Of a stretch of 64,000 nucleotides of DNA, positions 51,311-60,718 are shown piece by piece. A model generated the notes under the pieces. The model worked only from the letters and a program-made list of their open reading frames with translations. It searched no databases and was not told the DNA's origin. The stretch is taken from the NCBI RefSeq assembly GCF_035918155.1, contig NZ_CP109328.1:1116001-1180000 (forward strand), in the 5' to 3' direction. A program made the position numbers and the translations under genes. This stretch comes from Streptomyces sp. NBC_01591 (GTDB taxonomy: Bacteria > Actinomycetota > Actinomycetes > Streptomycetales > Streptomycetaceae). Positions within the stretch are counted from its first letter, which is position 1. Each line of letters starts with the position of its first letter.

Positions 51311-53139
51311 GCCCGGAGGACCGGCATGCACTGGTGCTGGGTGCGAGCGGCTTCATCGGGCGCCACTTGGTACTCGCGCTCGGCCAGGCCGGCGTTCGAG
51401 TCAGCGCGGCCAGCCGGAGCCATGAGTCCTACCAGCGGCTGACTCGGTGGCTGGCCGGGCGCGGGTATGACCAGGTCCCGATCGACCTCCGGGTCGACTT
51501 CGCCAAGGCGTCACTGATGGACGGCGAGTGCGACGACATCACCGAGATCTACAACTGCGCCGGCGCCTACCGGTTCGGCATGTCGGTGGATGAGGCGCGT
51601 CGCGCCAACGTTGGCAGCGTCCGCGCGGTCGTCGCGTTCGGGGCGCGGCTGCCGAACCTGCGCCGCCTGGTTCAGGTCTCCGGATACCGCGTGGGCGGGC
51701 AGGACGCCGCCCCGTGGAGCGAGGAGTATCGACAGGAGACCTACCGGGCCCTGGGCGCCTACGAGGCGTCCAGGGCCGAGGCGGACGCCGTCTTCCAGGA
51801 TCTGGCAGGGCAGTTGGGTGTCCCCTGGTCCATCGTCAACCCGGCCAGCGTAATCGGCGACAGCGCCACCGGGGAGTCCGACCAGTACCTCGGACTCGCC
51901 TCCAATGTGAAAGACCTCTGGCACGGCTCGCTTCCCGTGCTCCCGGGCAACGGGCACACGTTCGTCCCCGTGGTCGCGGTCGATTACCTCGCCCGTTTCA
52001 TGACGCTGCTTCCGATGGACGAGGCCACCCACCGCACTGCGTACTGGACGCTGGACGACGGCACGCCCGCACTGCCCGACCTGCTCACGCTCATAGCGGA
52101 GCACTACGGGGTCAAGGCACCCAGGACACGGGTCCCGGTGTCCCTGCTCAAGCGGCTGCCCCAGTGGCTCACCAAGGCTGATCCGGAGACCGTGACGTTT
52201 TTGTCGACCGACCGCTACCCGACCGATTCGGCCCGTGCCTTCGCCGCCCGGCACGGGCTGGCCATGCCGGACACCGCCACGACGATCCGCCGCTGGGCCG
52301 ACCACCTTGCAGCCCACCGCTTCGGCGACGCCCCCGCAGGTGACAGACGATTCACCAAGCTGGGCGGGATACGGACTTTCGAGCTCGGCAAGGCAGGCGC
52401 ACCCACGGTGGTGCTGCCCGGTCTGCCGGTCAACGCCGACACCTGGGCGCCGGTCGTTACGGCGGTCGGGCACGCGCGCGCCGTCGACCTGCCGGGGTTG
52501 GGTATGAGCGCCGGACGCCGCGAGGACTGGCAGTCCTGGCTGACCGCGCTGGTCACCGAGACCGGTGCCCGTCACCTGGTGGGTCACTCCATCGGCGCCG
52601 CGGCCGCCGTCGACGCCGCGACCGCCCATCCCGATGCGGTGGATCAACTCACGCTGGTGTCACCGTTCTTCCTGCAGGGGCACCCGCCCCGCACCGCCAG
52701 GCGGCCGGCCCTGACCCGCTGGTACCTGAGGCGGACACCCCCCGAGGCGCTGGCCGAGCGGCTGACCGGCGCCACGGGCCACGCGGCCGCGCTCCGGTCG
52801 GCTGTCGCGGATCTTCGCCGCGGCACCGTTGGGGCCACCGCCGCCGGGCTTCTGGCCGCCACGGCGAACCCGCAGTGGCGTGCCGACCTCCAGGCCAAGC
52901 TGCAGCACTACCCAGGGCGTGTCCACATCGTCCTGGGATCCAACGATCCGCTCACCGCTGAGGGACAGTCGCTGCTGGACACCCTCCCGCACGCCACCGT
53001 GACAGTGGTTGCCGGCGCGGGGCACCATCCTCAGCTGACGCACTCAGAAGTCGTCGCTCAGGCCATCGGTTCGCAGACCGCCTTCCTGGGCTCGCACAGT
53101 GAACCCGGCGTCAGGGCGGCACGCGCACGACCGCGGTGA
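51307..53139 (+). CDS. NAD-dependent epimerase fused to alpha/beta-hydrolase
   Basis: 610 aa, two domains. Residues ~1-330: extended SDR/epimerase, ALVLGASGFIGRHLVLALG (GxxGxxG) and a SGYRVGG...YEASRAEAD stretch in place of the classical YxxxK. Residues ~350-600: alpha/beta hydrolase, GAPTVVLPGLPVNADTW, RHLVGHSIGAAAAVDAA (nucleophile elbow GHSIG), VHIVLGSNDPLT (Asp) and VAGAGHHPQLTH (His). One polypeptide may reduce and hydrolyse a lipid or xenobiotic substrate in sequence. Coupled to the TetR gene (ATGA). Confidence 0.85.
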   Translation: MSPEDRHALVLGASGFIGRHLVLALGQAGVRVSAASRSHESYQRLTRWLAGRGYDQVPIDLRVDFAKASLMDGECDDITEIYNCAGAYRFGMSVDEARRANVGSVRAVVAFGARLPNLRRLVQVSGYRVGGQDAAPWSEEYRQETYRALGAYEASRAEADAVFQDLAGQLGVPWSIVNPASVIGDSATGESDQYLGLASNVKDLWHGSLPVLPGNGHTFVPVVAVDYLARFMTLLPMDEATHRTAYWTLDDGTPALPDLLTLIAEHYGVKAPRTRVPVSLLKRLPQWLTKADPETVTFLSTDRYPTDSARAFAARHGLAMPDTATTIRRWADHLAAHRFGDAPAGDRRFTKLGGIRTFELGKAGAPTVVLPGLPVNADTWAPVVTAVGHARAVDLPGLGMSAGRREDWQSWLTALVTETGARHLVGHSIGAAAAVDAATAHPDAVDQLTLVSPFFLQGHPPRTARRPALTRWYLRRTPPEALAERLTGATGHAAALRSAVADLRRGTVGATAAGLLAATANPQWRADLQAKLQHYPGRVHIVLGSNDPLTAEGQSLLDTLPHATVTVVAGAGHHPQLTHSEVVAQAIGSQTAFLGSHSEPGVRAARARPR

Positions 53140-53490
53140 CGAGGTGCTTGGCAGTCGAGGCAGTGCGACGAGCACGGCGGGTACGCCAACTGGTCCGCCT
53201 CCTAGGTGCGCGAAATGCTCCACGATCGCGGCGCGGTCGCGAGCGGCGCAGACACGCATCAGGTCGAGCGCCCGCCACGTTAGTCGTCCAAGGGTGGCGA
53301 TGAGGTCGGCGAAGTCCTTCATCGTGTCTCCACGGTCAAATGGGCGACGGCCTCCGCCGGGGCTTGGGGGCGGGGCACTATGATCCCCAGGTCGAGGCGC
53401 TTGTCCATGTCGGAGTGATCGTCAAGGCCTGCGGATCGGTGGCTTTCTGCGGAGTCTGACTTTGGTGACGCTATGACCGGGCTGAGTTTC
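53140..53490. other. No well-supported gene
   Basis: About 350 bp. A minus frame starting at 53322 (MKDFADLIATLGRLTWRALDLMRV...) has plausible composition but overlaps the fusion gene's 3' end and matches no family I know. Confidence 0.35.
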
Positions 53491-54290
53491 TCAGGCGAGG
53501 CCCTTGAAGAAGTCCGAGATCACGGTGTGCAGGGCTTCAGGCTGTTCCAGGTGCAGGTCGTGGCGGGTGCCGGGGATGCTCATGGCCATGGTGGCGGGTC
53601 GCTGCCGGAGCATTTCGTCGGCTTCCTGCGCGGGGATGAAGCTGGTTTGGGCCAGGACGACCAGGGTGGGGCATGCGACCTGACCCCACTCGTGATGGAA
53701 GGAACGCTGGGCGTTCTCCGCCAGCGAGCGGACCATCACGTCCCGGTCGAAGCGAGGCCACCATCCGCCCTCGCGTTCCTCCAGCCCGGCCGCCCAGCCT
53801 GCGCCGACTGGTCCGCCGCCGAGGAACGCGGCTGCCGCTTCGCGTGAGGGGAACGGTGTCGGCCATGAGTCGAGCCATCCGCCGATGTCCGCGGGGCCGT
53901 TCGGGTTTGCCCCGCAGGGCCGGCCTCGACGAGCACGAGCGCGCGGACGAGCCCGGTATGTGCGGCGGCGGTGAGCATGGCGGTGTGCCCGCCCAGCGAT
54001 TGGCCGACCAGGACGGGCCGCGGCAGCGCCAGCTGATCGACAACGGCGATGACGTCGGCGACGTAGGCGGCGCGGGAGACGTCCCGCGGGTGACGCTCGC
54101 TGGCGCCGTGCCCGCGCTGGTCGACCGCGACGACCCGATACCCGGAGCTCAAGCGTTGTGCCAGCACGTCCCATTCACCCGTGTGACCGGCCAAGCCGTG
54201 CAGCAGCACGATGGGCTGTCCCGGCCCGCCCCAGTCCCGGCAGGTAAGCCGGACGCCGTCTCGCACCACTACGTGTTCAGACCATGCCAC
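53491..54290 (-). pseudogene. Alpha/beta-hydrolase, frameshifted, fused behind IS256
   Basis: About 265 aa from GTG 54290 (VAWSEHVVVRDGVRLTCRDW). QPIVLLHGLAGHTGEWDVL (oxyanion HG), DQRGHGASERHP, RPVLVGQSLGGHTAMLTA (nucleophile elbow GQSLG) and, in the second frame, SIPGTRHDLHLEQPEAL (catalytic His). Frame is lost at a C run, 53910-53913 (plus strand); one extra base restores VEAGPAGANPNGPADIGGW. On the upstream side the gene is in frame with a truncated IS256 transposase, so native transcription signals are lost. Confidence 0.8.
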
Positions 54291-55165
54291 GTCGGCCCCC
54301 AGGTAATCGGCTGGCGTCGGCCGTTCGACGAGCCGGCCGCGTTCGAAGCGGGCGCCTGCCCGGACGAGGGCGACGAGGTAGGGCGCATTCACCGCCCGCC
54401 ACCGCTGCCGGGCGGACTCGACCAGCTTGAAGACCATCGCCAGGGCGGCGGTGCGGGAGCCGGTCCCGCGGGTGACCTTGGTCCGCAGCCGGACCGTGGC
54501 GAACGTGGACTCGATCGGATTCGTGGTCCGCAGATGCATCCAGTGCTCGGCCGGGAACGCGTAAAACGTCAGCAGCTCGGCCTGGTCGTCGGTGATCTTC
54601 ATGACGGCCTTGGGGAACTTCGCCCCGTAGAGCTGCACGAACGTTTTGATCGCCGCCTCAGCGTGCTGCATGTCCTCCGCGCTGTAGATGTCCTGGATGG
54701 CCTTCTTCGCGCCCGGCTGCGCGGACTTCGGTAGGGAGTCGAGCACGTTTGCGGTTTTGTGAACCCAGCACCTCTGCTCGCGGTGGTGGGGAAACACCTC
54801 GGCCAGCGCCTTCCAGAAGCCCAGGGCACCGTCCCCGACCGCTAGCACCGGGGCGCGCATGCCCCAGCGGGCGCAGTCCCGCATCAGGTCGGCCCACGAC
54901 TCACCGGACTCGCGGTAACCATCCTTGAGCGCGACCAGCTGCTTGGAACCGTCGGCGCGGACCCCGATGAGCACCAGGACGCAGGCTTTGGCCTCCTTCA
55001 GGCGGACGTTGAGGTGGATGCCGTCGGCCCACATGTACACATAGTCGACCTCGGACAGATCACGGTCCATGAACGCGGCGTGATCGGCCTGCCACTGCTG
55101 GGTCAGCCGGGTGACCGTCGCCGGAGAGAGCCCGGCGGAGGAGCCGAGGAACTGCTGGCGGGCAC
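54291..55165 (-). pseudogene. IS256-family transposase, 5'-truncated
   Basis: From GDFVPA/QQFLGSSAGLSPATVTRLTQQW onward: VDYVYMWADGIHLNVRLKEAKACVLVLIGVRADG (D), APVLAVGDGALGFWKALAEVFPHHREQRCWVHKTANVLDSL (D), LRTTNPIESTFATVRLRTKVTRG (E). A frame change near 55160, consistent with a 4-nt loss, and absence of the N-terminal ~100 residues make it inactive. Its 3' end flows without stop into the hydrolase. Confidence 0.88.
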
Positions 55166-55394
55166 GAAGTCGCCGGAGGACATGGTCAGGCGTCCGTCCC
55201 GCTTGAAGCGGTGCCCGGTGCGCAGGGCGGTGCACTTGGTGGGGTCCCGGCACCGGCGGCGGGAGGGACGGTGCCGGAGATGTCGGGGACACCCGCGAAG
55301 CGGCAACGGATCTCCCGCCAGGCGGTCTCCGTCGGTCTTCAGGATCTGGCCCGGGTGGCTGGCTGCTGCGGAACGATCGCGGGGTAGCCCGCAA

Positions 55395-55560
55395 GGCTGG
55401 GGGCGCAGGTTGATTGTAGTGATGGGCGGGGAACACAGGGGCAGCCCAGGGGAGTCTACGCAGGCCGCGAGGAGAATGTCCTGGCCGATGGCGCGGCCCA
55501 TCATCTGAAGGGCGTGCTGGGCGATTTGGGCGGTGCCATCGGGGCCACAGATGAGTGCGT
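55395..55560 (-). pseudogene. LacI-family regulator, C-terminal fragment
   Basis: Minus-strand reading DALICGPDGTAQIAQHALQMMGRAIGQDILLAACVDSPGLPLCSPPITTINLRPQP (seen as blocks LLAACVDSP and SPPITTINLRP) is the end of a LacI/GalR effector domain. No HTH nearby. Confidence 0.6.
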
Positions 55561-55658
55561 CGGTGCCGGGACGGTCCATCGGGGACCATTTTGCAACCAA
55601 ATGAGGATGAGGAAGGAGAGACGAGCCCCGGTAACCCGCGGCCGGGTCCGTCGGCATG

Positions 55659-56723
55659 TCAGGAGTGGGGGTCTACGAGGATCTTGACGGCCGTCTCATT
55701 GTGGTGGATTAGGGTCTCGAAGCCTTCGGTGACGAGGTCGTCCAGGCCGATGGTCTTGGTGATGAACGGCGCCAGGTCGATGCGCCCCTCCTGCACGAGC
55801 TTGATGGTTTGCGGGTGGGAGTTGACGTAGGCGATCGTGCCGCGCAGGTCGACCTCCTTGAGGACGAGCTTCTGCATGTCGAGCGACGCGGGCTTGCCCC
55901 AGATTGAGATGACGGTGATGACGCCGCCCGGCTTAACGGCGTCCAGCAGTGTGTCGAGGACGACGTTGACGGACGTGGCCTCGAATGCGACGTCCGCGCC
56001 CTTGCCGCCGGTGAGACGCCGGACCTCCTCGGCAACGTCGCTGGCGGCGGGATCGATGACGTGGTCGGCGACCTTGGTGTCCAGCGCCTTCTGCCGGCGC
56101 AGCGGGCTGAGTTCGGTGACCGCGACCTCGACGCCCATCGCCTTGAGCACCGCGCAGGTGAGCAGCCCGATGGGGCCGGCGCCGCCGACGAGGGCGAAGT
56201 CGCCCGCCTTCGCGCCCGAGCGCTGGAACGCGTGGTACCCAACCGACAGCGGCTCGATGAGGGCCGCCTGGTCCAGCGGGACGTCTCCGACCGGGTGGAC
56301 CCACCGGCGCTCGACGACGACTTTCTCCGCGAGCCCGCCGCCGCGCCCGCCCAGCCCGATGAAGTTCATATCGGGCGAGATGTGATAAGTCGGGTTATTT
56401 TCGCTGGTGTCGACGTCGGGGCGCAGGATGTAGGGCTCGACGACGACGCGGTCGCCCGGCTTCAGGCCTTCGACGCCATCACCCACCGCGTACACGACGC
56501 CGGACATCTCGTGGCCAAGCGTCACGGGGGCGGACTCACCCGAGACCGGGTGCGGGTGGCCGGCCGGCGGGACGAAGATCGGTCCGTCGAGGTACTCGTG
56601 TAGGTCGGTGCCGCAAATCCCGCAGTATGCGACGTCGATGCCCACCGTGCCCGGTCGGACAGTGGGCTCCGGGATGTCCTCGATGCGGATGTCACCGCGG
56701 TCGAAGTAGCGTGCAGCCTTCAC
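55659..56723 (-). CDS. Zinc-dependent 2,3-butanediol dehydrogenase-like enzyme
   Basis: 354 aa. Catalytic zinc site: YCGICGTDLHEYLDGP (Cys) and PVTLGHEMSGVVYAVG (GHE); the structural-zinc Cys cluster is absent as in butanediol dehydrogenases. NAD site: GDFALVGGAGPIGLLTCAVLKAMG. Length and FVPPAGHPHPVSGESAPVTLGHE are characteristic of BdhA/sorbitol-dehydrogenase-like MDRs that interconvert acetoin/diacetyl and 2,3-butanediol. Gene stands alone here. Confidence 0.88.
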   Translation of the reverse strand: MKAARYFDRGDIRIEDIPEPTVRPGTVGIDVAYCGICGTDLHEYLDGPIFVPPAGHPHPVSGESAPVTLGHEMSGVVYAVGDGVEGLKPGDRVVVEPYILRPDVDTSENNPTYHISPDMNFIGLGGRGGGLAEKVVVERRWVHPVGDVPLDQAALIEPLSVGYHAFQRSGAKAGDFALVGGAGPIGLLTCAVLKAMGVEVAVTELSPLRRQKALDTKVADHVIDPAASDVAEEVRRLTGGKGADVAFEATSVNVVLDTLLDAVKPGGVITVISIWGKPASLDMQKLVLKEVDLRGTIAYVNSHPQTIKLVQEGRIDLAPFITKTIGLDDLVTEGFETLIHHNETAVKILVDPHS

Positions 56724-57145
56724 TTTGAGCCGGCTCCTTCGTCTATTTTCTGCTCACACCTCGTGTCGGGTCTGCCGTGGAGTGAGGTGTGTGCCTCGCG
56801 CGGCGCATTTACATTATCAATGCACAATACGGTTCGATACGGTCGGGCACGCGCGGCGGCCATGGCGGCCCCCGAGAAGCGCACCGGCTGCACCCGCTGC
56901 TGAGCCGATGCTCGGCCTGGCCGACCACCCCGCCGGCGACCTCCCGGTCATCTCAGGCACGGTCATCCGGCTGCAAGTCGGCCACCTGCCCATCCGTTCG
57001 TCGGCGACTTGGAACTCGACCAGGAAGCCATGAGTCTCCCGGACGAGACGGGCGGCCGAGTAATTGTCAAGAGTTGTGGATCGCCTGAGGGCAAGGCTGC
57101 CTGTTCGGAGCGGAACCGCTGGACTTCCAGCTGAGCGGCTGACTT
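56724..57145. other. No supported gene
   Basis: About 420 bp. AT-rich stretch around 56805-56835 (ATTTACATTATCAATGCACA) may hold the butanediol dehydrogenase promoter. Both strands have short open frames with no motif. Confidence 0.4.
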
Positions 57146-57706
57146 CTATGAACGTTGCTCCCACTTGGTTCGGGTGAGTTCGTACTCGACTTCTCCGTGC
57201 TCGGAGCCTTCGATCGCCTCCGGCCAGTCGCCGGTGAAGTTGCGGAGAAAGGACAGGCCCGCCTTCTCCATCACACGTCGGGATCCCGCGTTGACCGTCA
57301 TGGTGTTCGCGGTCACCCGACCCACCCCGAGTTCCATGAATCCCTTGCGGATCAGGGCCCGTGATCCCTCGGTGGCGTAGCCGCTGCCCCAGGCGGCCTT
57401 GTTCAGCCGGTAGCCGAGCTCCACCAAAGCGGGGCTGTGTTCGTCCAGGGGGCGGAATTCGAACCAGCCCAGGAAGGCCCCGGTGTCCTTCTCCTGCGCG
57501 GCCCAGTAGCCGCGGGTCCCGAAGCACGGGTACTCGTGGAGGAGCCTGGGCAAGGTCTGTGCCTGGATCATCTCGCGGCTCGTTGGCCGGCCGCCGTTGA
57601 TGAAGCGCATGACGTCGGGATCGTTGTCCAGCGCGAACAGATGGTCGACGTCGGCCTCGGTGAACGCGCGCAGCACGAGCCGATCGGTCTCCAGAAAGAT
57701 GTTCAT
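57146..57706 (-). CDS. GNAT-family N-acetyltransferase (RimJ/RimL-like)
   Basis: 186 aa from ATG 57706. MNIFLETDRLVLRAFTEADVDHLFALDNDPDVMRFINGG is the RimJ/L opening; LVELGYRLNKAAWGSGYATEGSRALIRKGF carries the acetyl-CoA pyrophosphate loop (Q/RxxGxG/A as WGSGYA); VNAGSRRVMEKAGLSFL is motif B. Acetylates an N-terminal or small-molecule amine; substrate unknown. Confidence 0.9.
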   Translation of the reverse strand: MNIFLETDRLVLRAFTEADVDHLFALDNDPDVMRFINGGRPTSREMIQAQTLPRLLHEYPCFGTRGYWAAQEKDTGAFLGWFEFRPLDEHSPALVELGYRLNKAAWGSGYATEGSRALIRKGFMELGVGRVTANTMTVNAGSRRVMEKAGLSFLRNFTGDWPEAIEGSEHGEVEYELTRTKWEQRS

Positions 57707-57770
57707 GCCGCGATCTTCACCACCGGCAGTAGAGCCCGCCACCGGATATTCGCAGCAGGCCGGCGAAGGG

Positions 57771-58148
57771 ATGGTTGCTCATGCCGCTAGAGCTCAGGTG
57801 ACAGGCCGGTTCGATGAGCTCGAACAGCTGCTCCGCACACGCCTGCTCGACAAGCAGCACGAACATGACCTGCAGTTCGCGGCCTTCACCGAGGACGGAA
57901 CCTTCACGTACACACCGACCCTGACCAGATTCACATTCCGCTGTCGCATCGAAGCCGACGCGGACACCGCTGTCGAGGCCGACGACCTCGCCGCAGTGGA
58001 GGCCGAAGTCATGGCAATCGACTATCTGACATCCGAGAAGATCCCGTTCAAGCACCTGAGAACCACCACGACCTGCTTGGACGACGTAAAGATCAAACGC
58101 CCCCATCCGCAAGGGCGCCGCGACCAACACCACGTTCACGAGGACTGA
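57771..58148 (+). CDS. DUF6204-like protein, N-terminus uncertain
   Basis: 125 aa from ATG 57771; GTG 57798 is an alternative. VTGRFDELEQLLRTRLLDKQHEHDLQFAAFTEDGTFTYTPTLTRFTFRCRIEAD and LRTTTTCLDDVKIKRP resemble the DUF6204 family of actinobacteria, which normally has about eight more residues at the start. Function unknown. It ends 3 bp before the esterase gene and is probably co-transcribed with it. Confidence 0.65.
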   Translation: MVAHAARAQVTGRFDELEQLLRTRLLDKQHEHDLQFAAFTEDGTFTYTPTLTRFTFRCRIEADADTAVEADDLAAVEAEVMAIDYLTSEKIPFKHLRTTTTCLDDVKIKRPHPQGRRDQHHVHED

Positions 58149-58150
58149 CC

Positions 58151-59038
58151 ATGCCCATCGCCGACGTCCCTTCCGGGGCTTCCATCGCCTACGACACCTT
58201 CGGCGAGGCTGCCGATCCGCCCGTCCTGCTGGTCATGGGCTTCGGAGCCCAGATGATCTCCTGGCACGAGGATTTCTGTCACATGCTCGCCGCGCGAGGG
58301 CGCTACGTGATCCGCTACGACAACCGCGACAGCGGCCTGTCCACCAAGTTCGACGCCCATCCGGTCGACATGACGCGGTTCATCGAGACAGTGAGCGCCG
58401 GCGAAATCCCCGCTGCTCAAGCGATGATCCCCTACACGCTGCAGGACATGGCCGACGACGGCCTGGGCCTGCTCACCGCCATGGGGATCACTCGCGCCCA
58501 CATTTTCGGCTCGTCGATGGGCGGGATGATCGCTCAGACCATGGCGATCACCCACCCTGAGCGGTGCCTCACCCTGACCTCGATGATGTCCTCCACCGGC
58601 GAGTCCGAATACGGACAACCCAGTCCCGCAGCCCAGCAGGCGCTGTTCAGCCCCAAGCCCGCAGACCGTGCCGGATACATCAACGCATCCGAGAAAGAAG
58701 CCATCTGGGCGTCCCGGCGTTACACCGATATCGACGGCATCCGAGAACTCGCCGCCCGTAGCTACGACCGCGCGTACTACCCAGCGGGCACAGGCCGTCA
58801 GCTCGGAGCGATGATCCTCGGAGGATCGCGCGCCGAAGCACTTACCTCCCTCACCGTCCCGACCCTCGTGATCCACGGCCTCGACGACACCCTCATCGAC
58901 CCGAGAGGAGGGAAGCGAACAGCCGAACTCGTGCCCGGCGCGGAACTGATCCTGCTCGCCGACATGGGCCACGACCGACCACGAGAACTCTGGCCCGCAA
59001 TCATCGACGCCGTGGGTGCTCACACGACACGCACATGA
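58151..59038 (+). CDS. Alpha/beta-hydrolase (aclacinomycin-methylesterase-like)
   Basis: 295 aa. VLLVMGFGAQMISWHEDFCHMLAARGRYVIRYDNRDSGLST is the RdmC/DnrP-style opening (YDNRDxGLS); IFGSSMGGMIAQTMAI is the nucleophile elbow; LVIHGLDDTLIDPRGGKRTAE gives the acid and GHDRPRELW the His. Such enzymes cleave methyl esters of polyketides or related esters. Follows the DUF6204-like gene. Confidence 0.9.
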   Translation: MPIADVPSGASIAYDTFGEAADPPVLLVMGFGAQMISWHEDFCHMLAARGRYVIRYDNRDSGLSTKFDAHPVDMTRFIETVSAGEIPAAQAMIPYTLQDMADDGLGLLTAMGITRAHIFGSSMGGMIAQTMAITHPERCLTLTSMMSSTGESEYGQPSPAAQQALFSPKPADRAGYINASEKEAIWASRRYTDIDGIRELAARSYDRAYYPAGTGRQLGAMILGGSRAEALTSLTVPTLVIHGLDDTLIDPRGGKRTAELVPGAELILLADMGHDRPRELWPAIIDAVGAHTTRT

Positions 59039-59363
59039 GCAAGACATGCTCAGCGAAGCAGCACGCCGCGAGACCGGAGATAGTGCGCTCGGTCTGTAGT
59101 GCCCAACGACTGCCGACGTAGGGCGACGCCTTCCGCTGCTCGGTCCCTGGTCCTCACCCGGCCCGCATCCGCCTCCTCTACGGCAACGCCAGGAACCGGG
59201 TGGCGATCGGGGTGAGTACGACACGAGAAGGTTCTTCGTCTGCTGGTGGTACAGACTCGATACGTCGTTGACCAGCGGAAACGAAGGGTTCTAAGGCCTG
59301 GGAAGCGGTGTTGGCCCGCGTATGGTCAGGATCTTGTGAGAGGGCGTCGATGGGTGCAGAACA
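59039..59363. other. No gene; possible IS-end remnant
   Basis: About 325 bp without a supported frame. Near 59333-59365, GATCTTGTGAGAGGG and CGATGGGTGCAGAA recall the ISKra4 left end and its flank at 23578-23600, but in reversed order. Confidence 0.35.
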
Positions 59364-60022
59364 CTAGCTTCGGATCATTTGCAGCTTGCCGAGCTCGGCT
59401 GAGGGCGCGTCTGGACCGTTCCAGCCAACCCAGCGAGTTCCACTGATGTCGGCGACGAGCGCGGAGTCAACGTTCCAGAAGCTGTGGCTGGGTTCTTCGA
59501 AGACGTACCAGCCGTCCAGCCAGAGCGGGATCGACTGGTCGGGGTCGCCGGCTCGCTGGTGGTGGCGAGGTTGCGGCATCCGAAGACCGTTTCTTGGAGC
59601 ACGAAGCTCGTGAGGAACTGTTCGAGAGATGGTGTCAGCGGCATGTACTCGCCTTCCGAGTCGTCGTCCCACATCCAGTGGGCGTTGCTCAGCACGACGG
59701 GTGCCGCTGGACCGGCGGCTGTAACACGACATGTCCAGCTGTCCTGGTTCTCGCTGAGGAACTCGACCGTTCCGTCGTGAAGGCTCAGGGCCTCGGCGCG
59801 TACGAGCACATCTTGTTGTTGGAAGATCCCGGGCGAGTCCGGCAAGTGCTCCTCCGGATTCGGGCCGGGCCAGCGTCCGGCATGGCGATACAGGCATCGG
59901 AGCGGTACTGGGAGGAAGTCGGGTAGTTCCGTCTCGGTCAGGCCGTAGCTCGGTTGACGTGCTCCGTGCCACGCAGTGATGAAGTCCTCAAGCCACTCGA
60001 CCGAACCATCCGATGCTCGCAT
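59364..60022 (-). pseudogene. SMI1/KNR4-like protein with single-base frameshift
   Basis: About 220 aa from ATG 60022 (MRASDGSVEWLEDFITAWHG). LPDFLPVPLRCLYRHAGRWPG is typical of the SUKH/SMI1 fold. The first frame continues to FGCRNLATTSEPA; near 59546-59552 one base is missing and the second frame gives DQSIPLWLDGWYVFEEPSHSFWNVDSALVADISGTRWVGWNG, an equally protein-like end at 59364. SUKH proteins often act as immunity proteins in toxin systems; no toxin is visible. Confidence 0.65.
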
Positions 60023-60101
60023 GACACCACGATAGACAAATCCGAACGAGGGCGTGAGACGCGTGAACGGGGCGACGATGGTCACGCGAGCGCAGGCAGT
60101 C

Positions 60102-60275
60102 TCACAGCCAGGTGGTGATCGCTGCTGAGACCGTTTCCTGCATGGTCAGTTTGAGGAGCCGTTTGTAGCAGCAGAGGGCGGCGGCAAGTCCGAGACAGGA
60201 CAGGTAGTTGCCTGGTTTGCGCTCGTAGCGGTGGTTGAGGCGGTGGTATCCGGTCAGCCAGGAGGTTGGGTCGGC
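60102..60275 (-). pseudogene. IS5-family transposase, C-terminal fragment (3' exon of group II intron)
   Basis: SWLTGYHRLNHRYERKPGNYLSCLGLAAALCCYKRLLKLTM is the end of an IS5-family transposase. Upstream of SWLTGY the sequence changes to the 3' end of a group II intron, so the intron probably inserted into this IS. Confidence 0.8.
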
Positions 60276-60480
60276 CGCGCGGTGAGGTGCTCGCCGTGGG
60301 CGAGTCCTGTTCCGCGCGGCCTCCCGCCGAACCGGACATGACGGTTTCCCGGTCATCCGGCTCTCCAGTGACTACGGTGAATGTTCTGGCTGGCTGTTCC
60401 GAATGAATGCGGTTGTGGCAGACGGCGCAGGCCACGACCGGGACGAGGGCGGGCCGGCCCGAATGTCCGCGCGCCTGGAA
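60276..60480 (-). mobile_element. Group II intron 3' remnant (maturase HNH tail, domains V-VI)
   Basis: Minus strand. ACAVCHNRIHSEQPARTF (about 60380-60440) is the C-terminal CxxCHxxIH tail of group II intron reverse transcriptase/maturases. It is followed by a domain V hairpin (60329-60363) and a GC-rich domain VI-like stretch ending at IS5 coding sequence. The intron's 5' part and most of the RT are missing. Confidence 0.7.
60329..60363 (-). ncRNA. Group II intron domain V
   Basis: RNA GAGCCGGAUGACCGG-GAAA-CCGUCAUGUCCGGUUC: 35 nt with the AGC catalytic triad near the 5' side, a GAAA tetraloop and a two-base bulge, as in bacterial domain V. The 5' arm pairs with the 3' arm across the loop. 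Confidence 0.78.
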
Positions 60481-60718
60481 CCTGTCCTTGCGACTCGTGT
60501 CGGTGAGGCCTTGAGTGGCGCGGTCGTGGTGGGGGAGAGGACGGCAGGCGGCGAGCCGTATAAGCGGGTGGAGACGGATAAGCGGGTGGAGACGGACCTG
60601 GTCGTGGATGTGCTGGCCGGGTCCGGCCGGCACGGCACCCTCACCGTGGTCCGGATGCGGTGAAGGCGGGGGGGTGCCCCTATGTAGTTCGTCAAGGCGG
60701 CGGGTTAGCTTGCTGGTG

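Noticed and set aside
59325-59365. ISKra4-like end
   Set aside because: The matching words occur in reversed order and no transposase or second end is nearby; too weak for a feature beyond a note.
60545-60600. Tandem repeat GCGGGTGGAGACGGATAA/GCGGGTGGAGACGGACCT
   Set aside because: Only two 18-bp units; no array and no CRISPR-like spacing.
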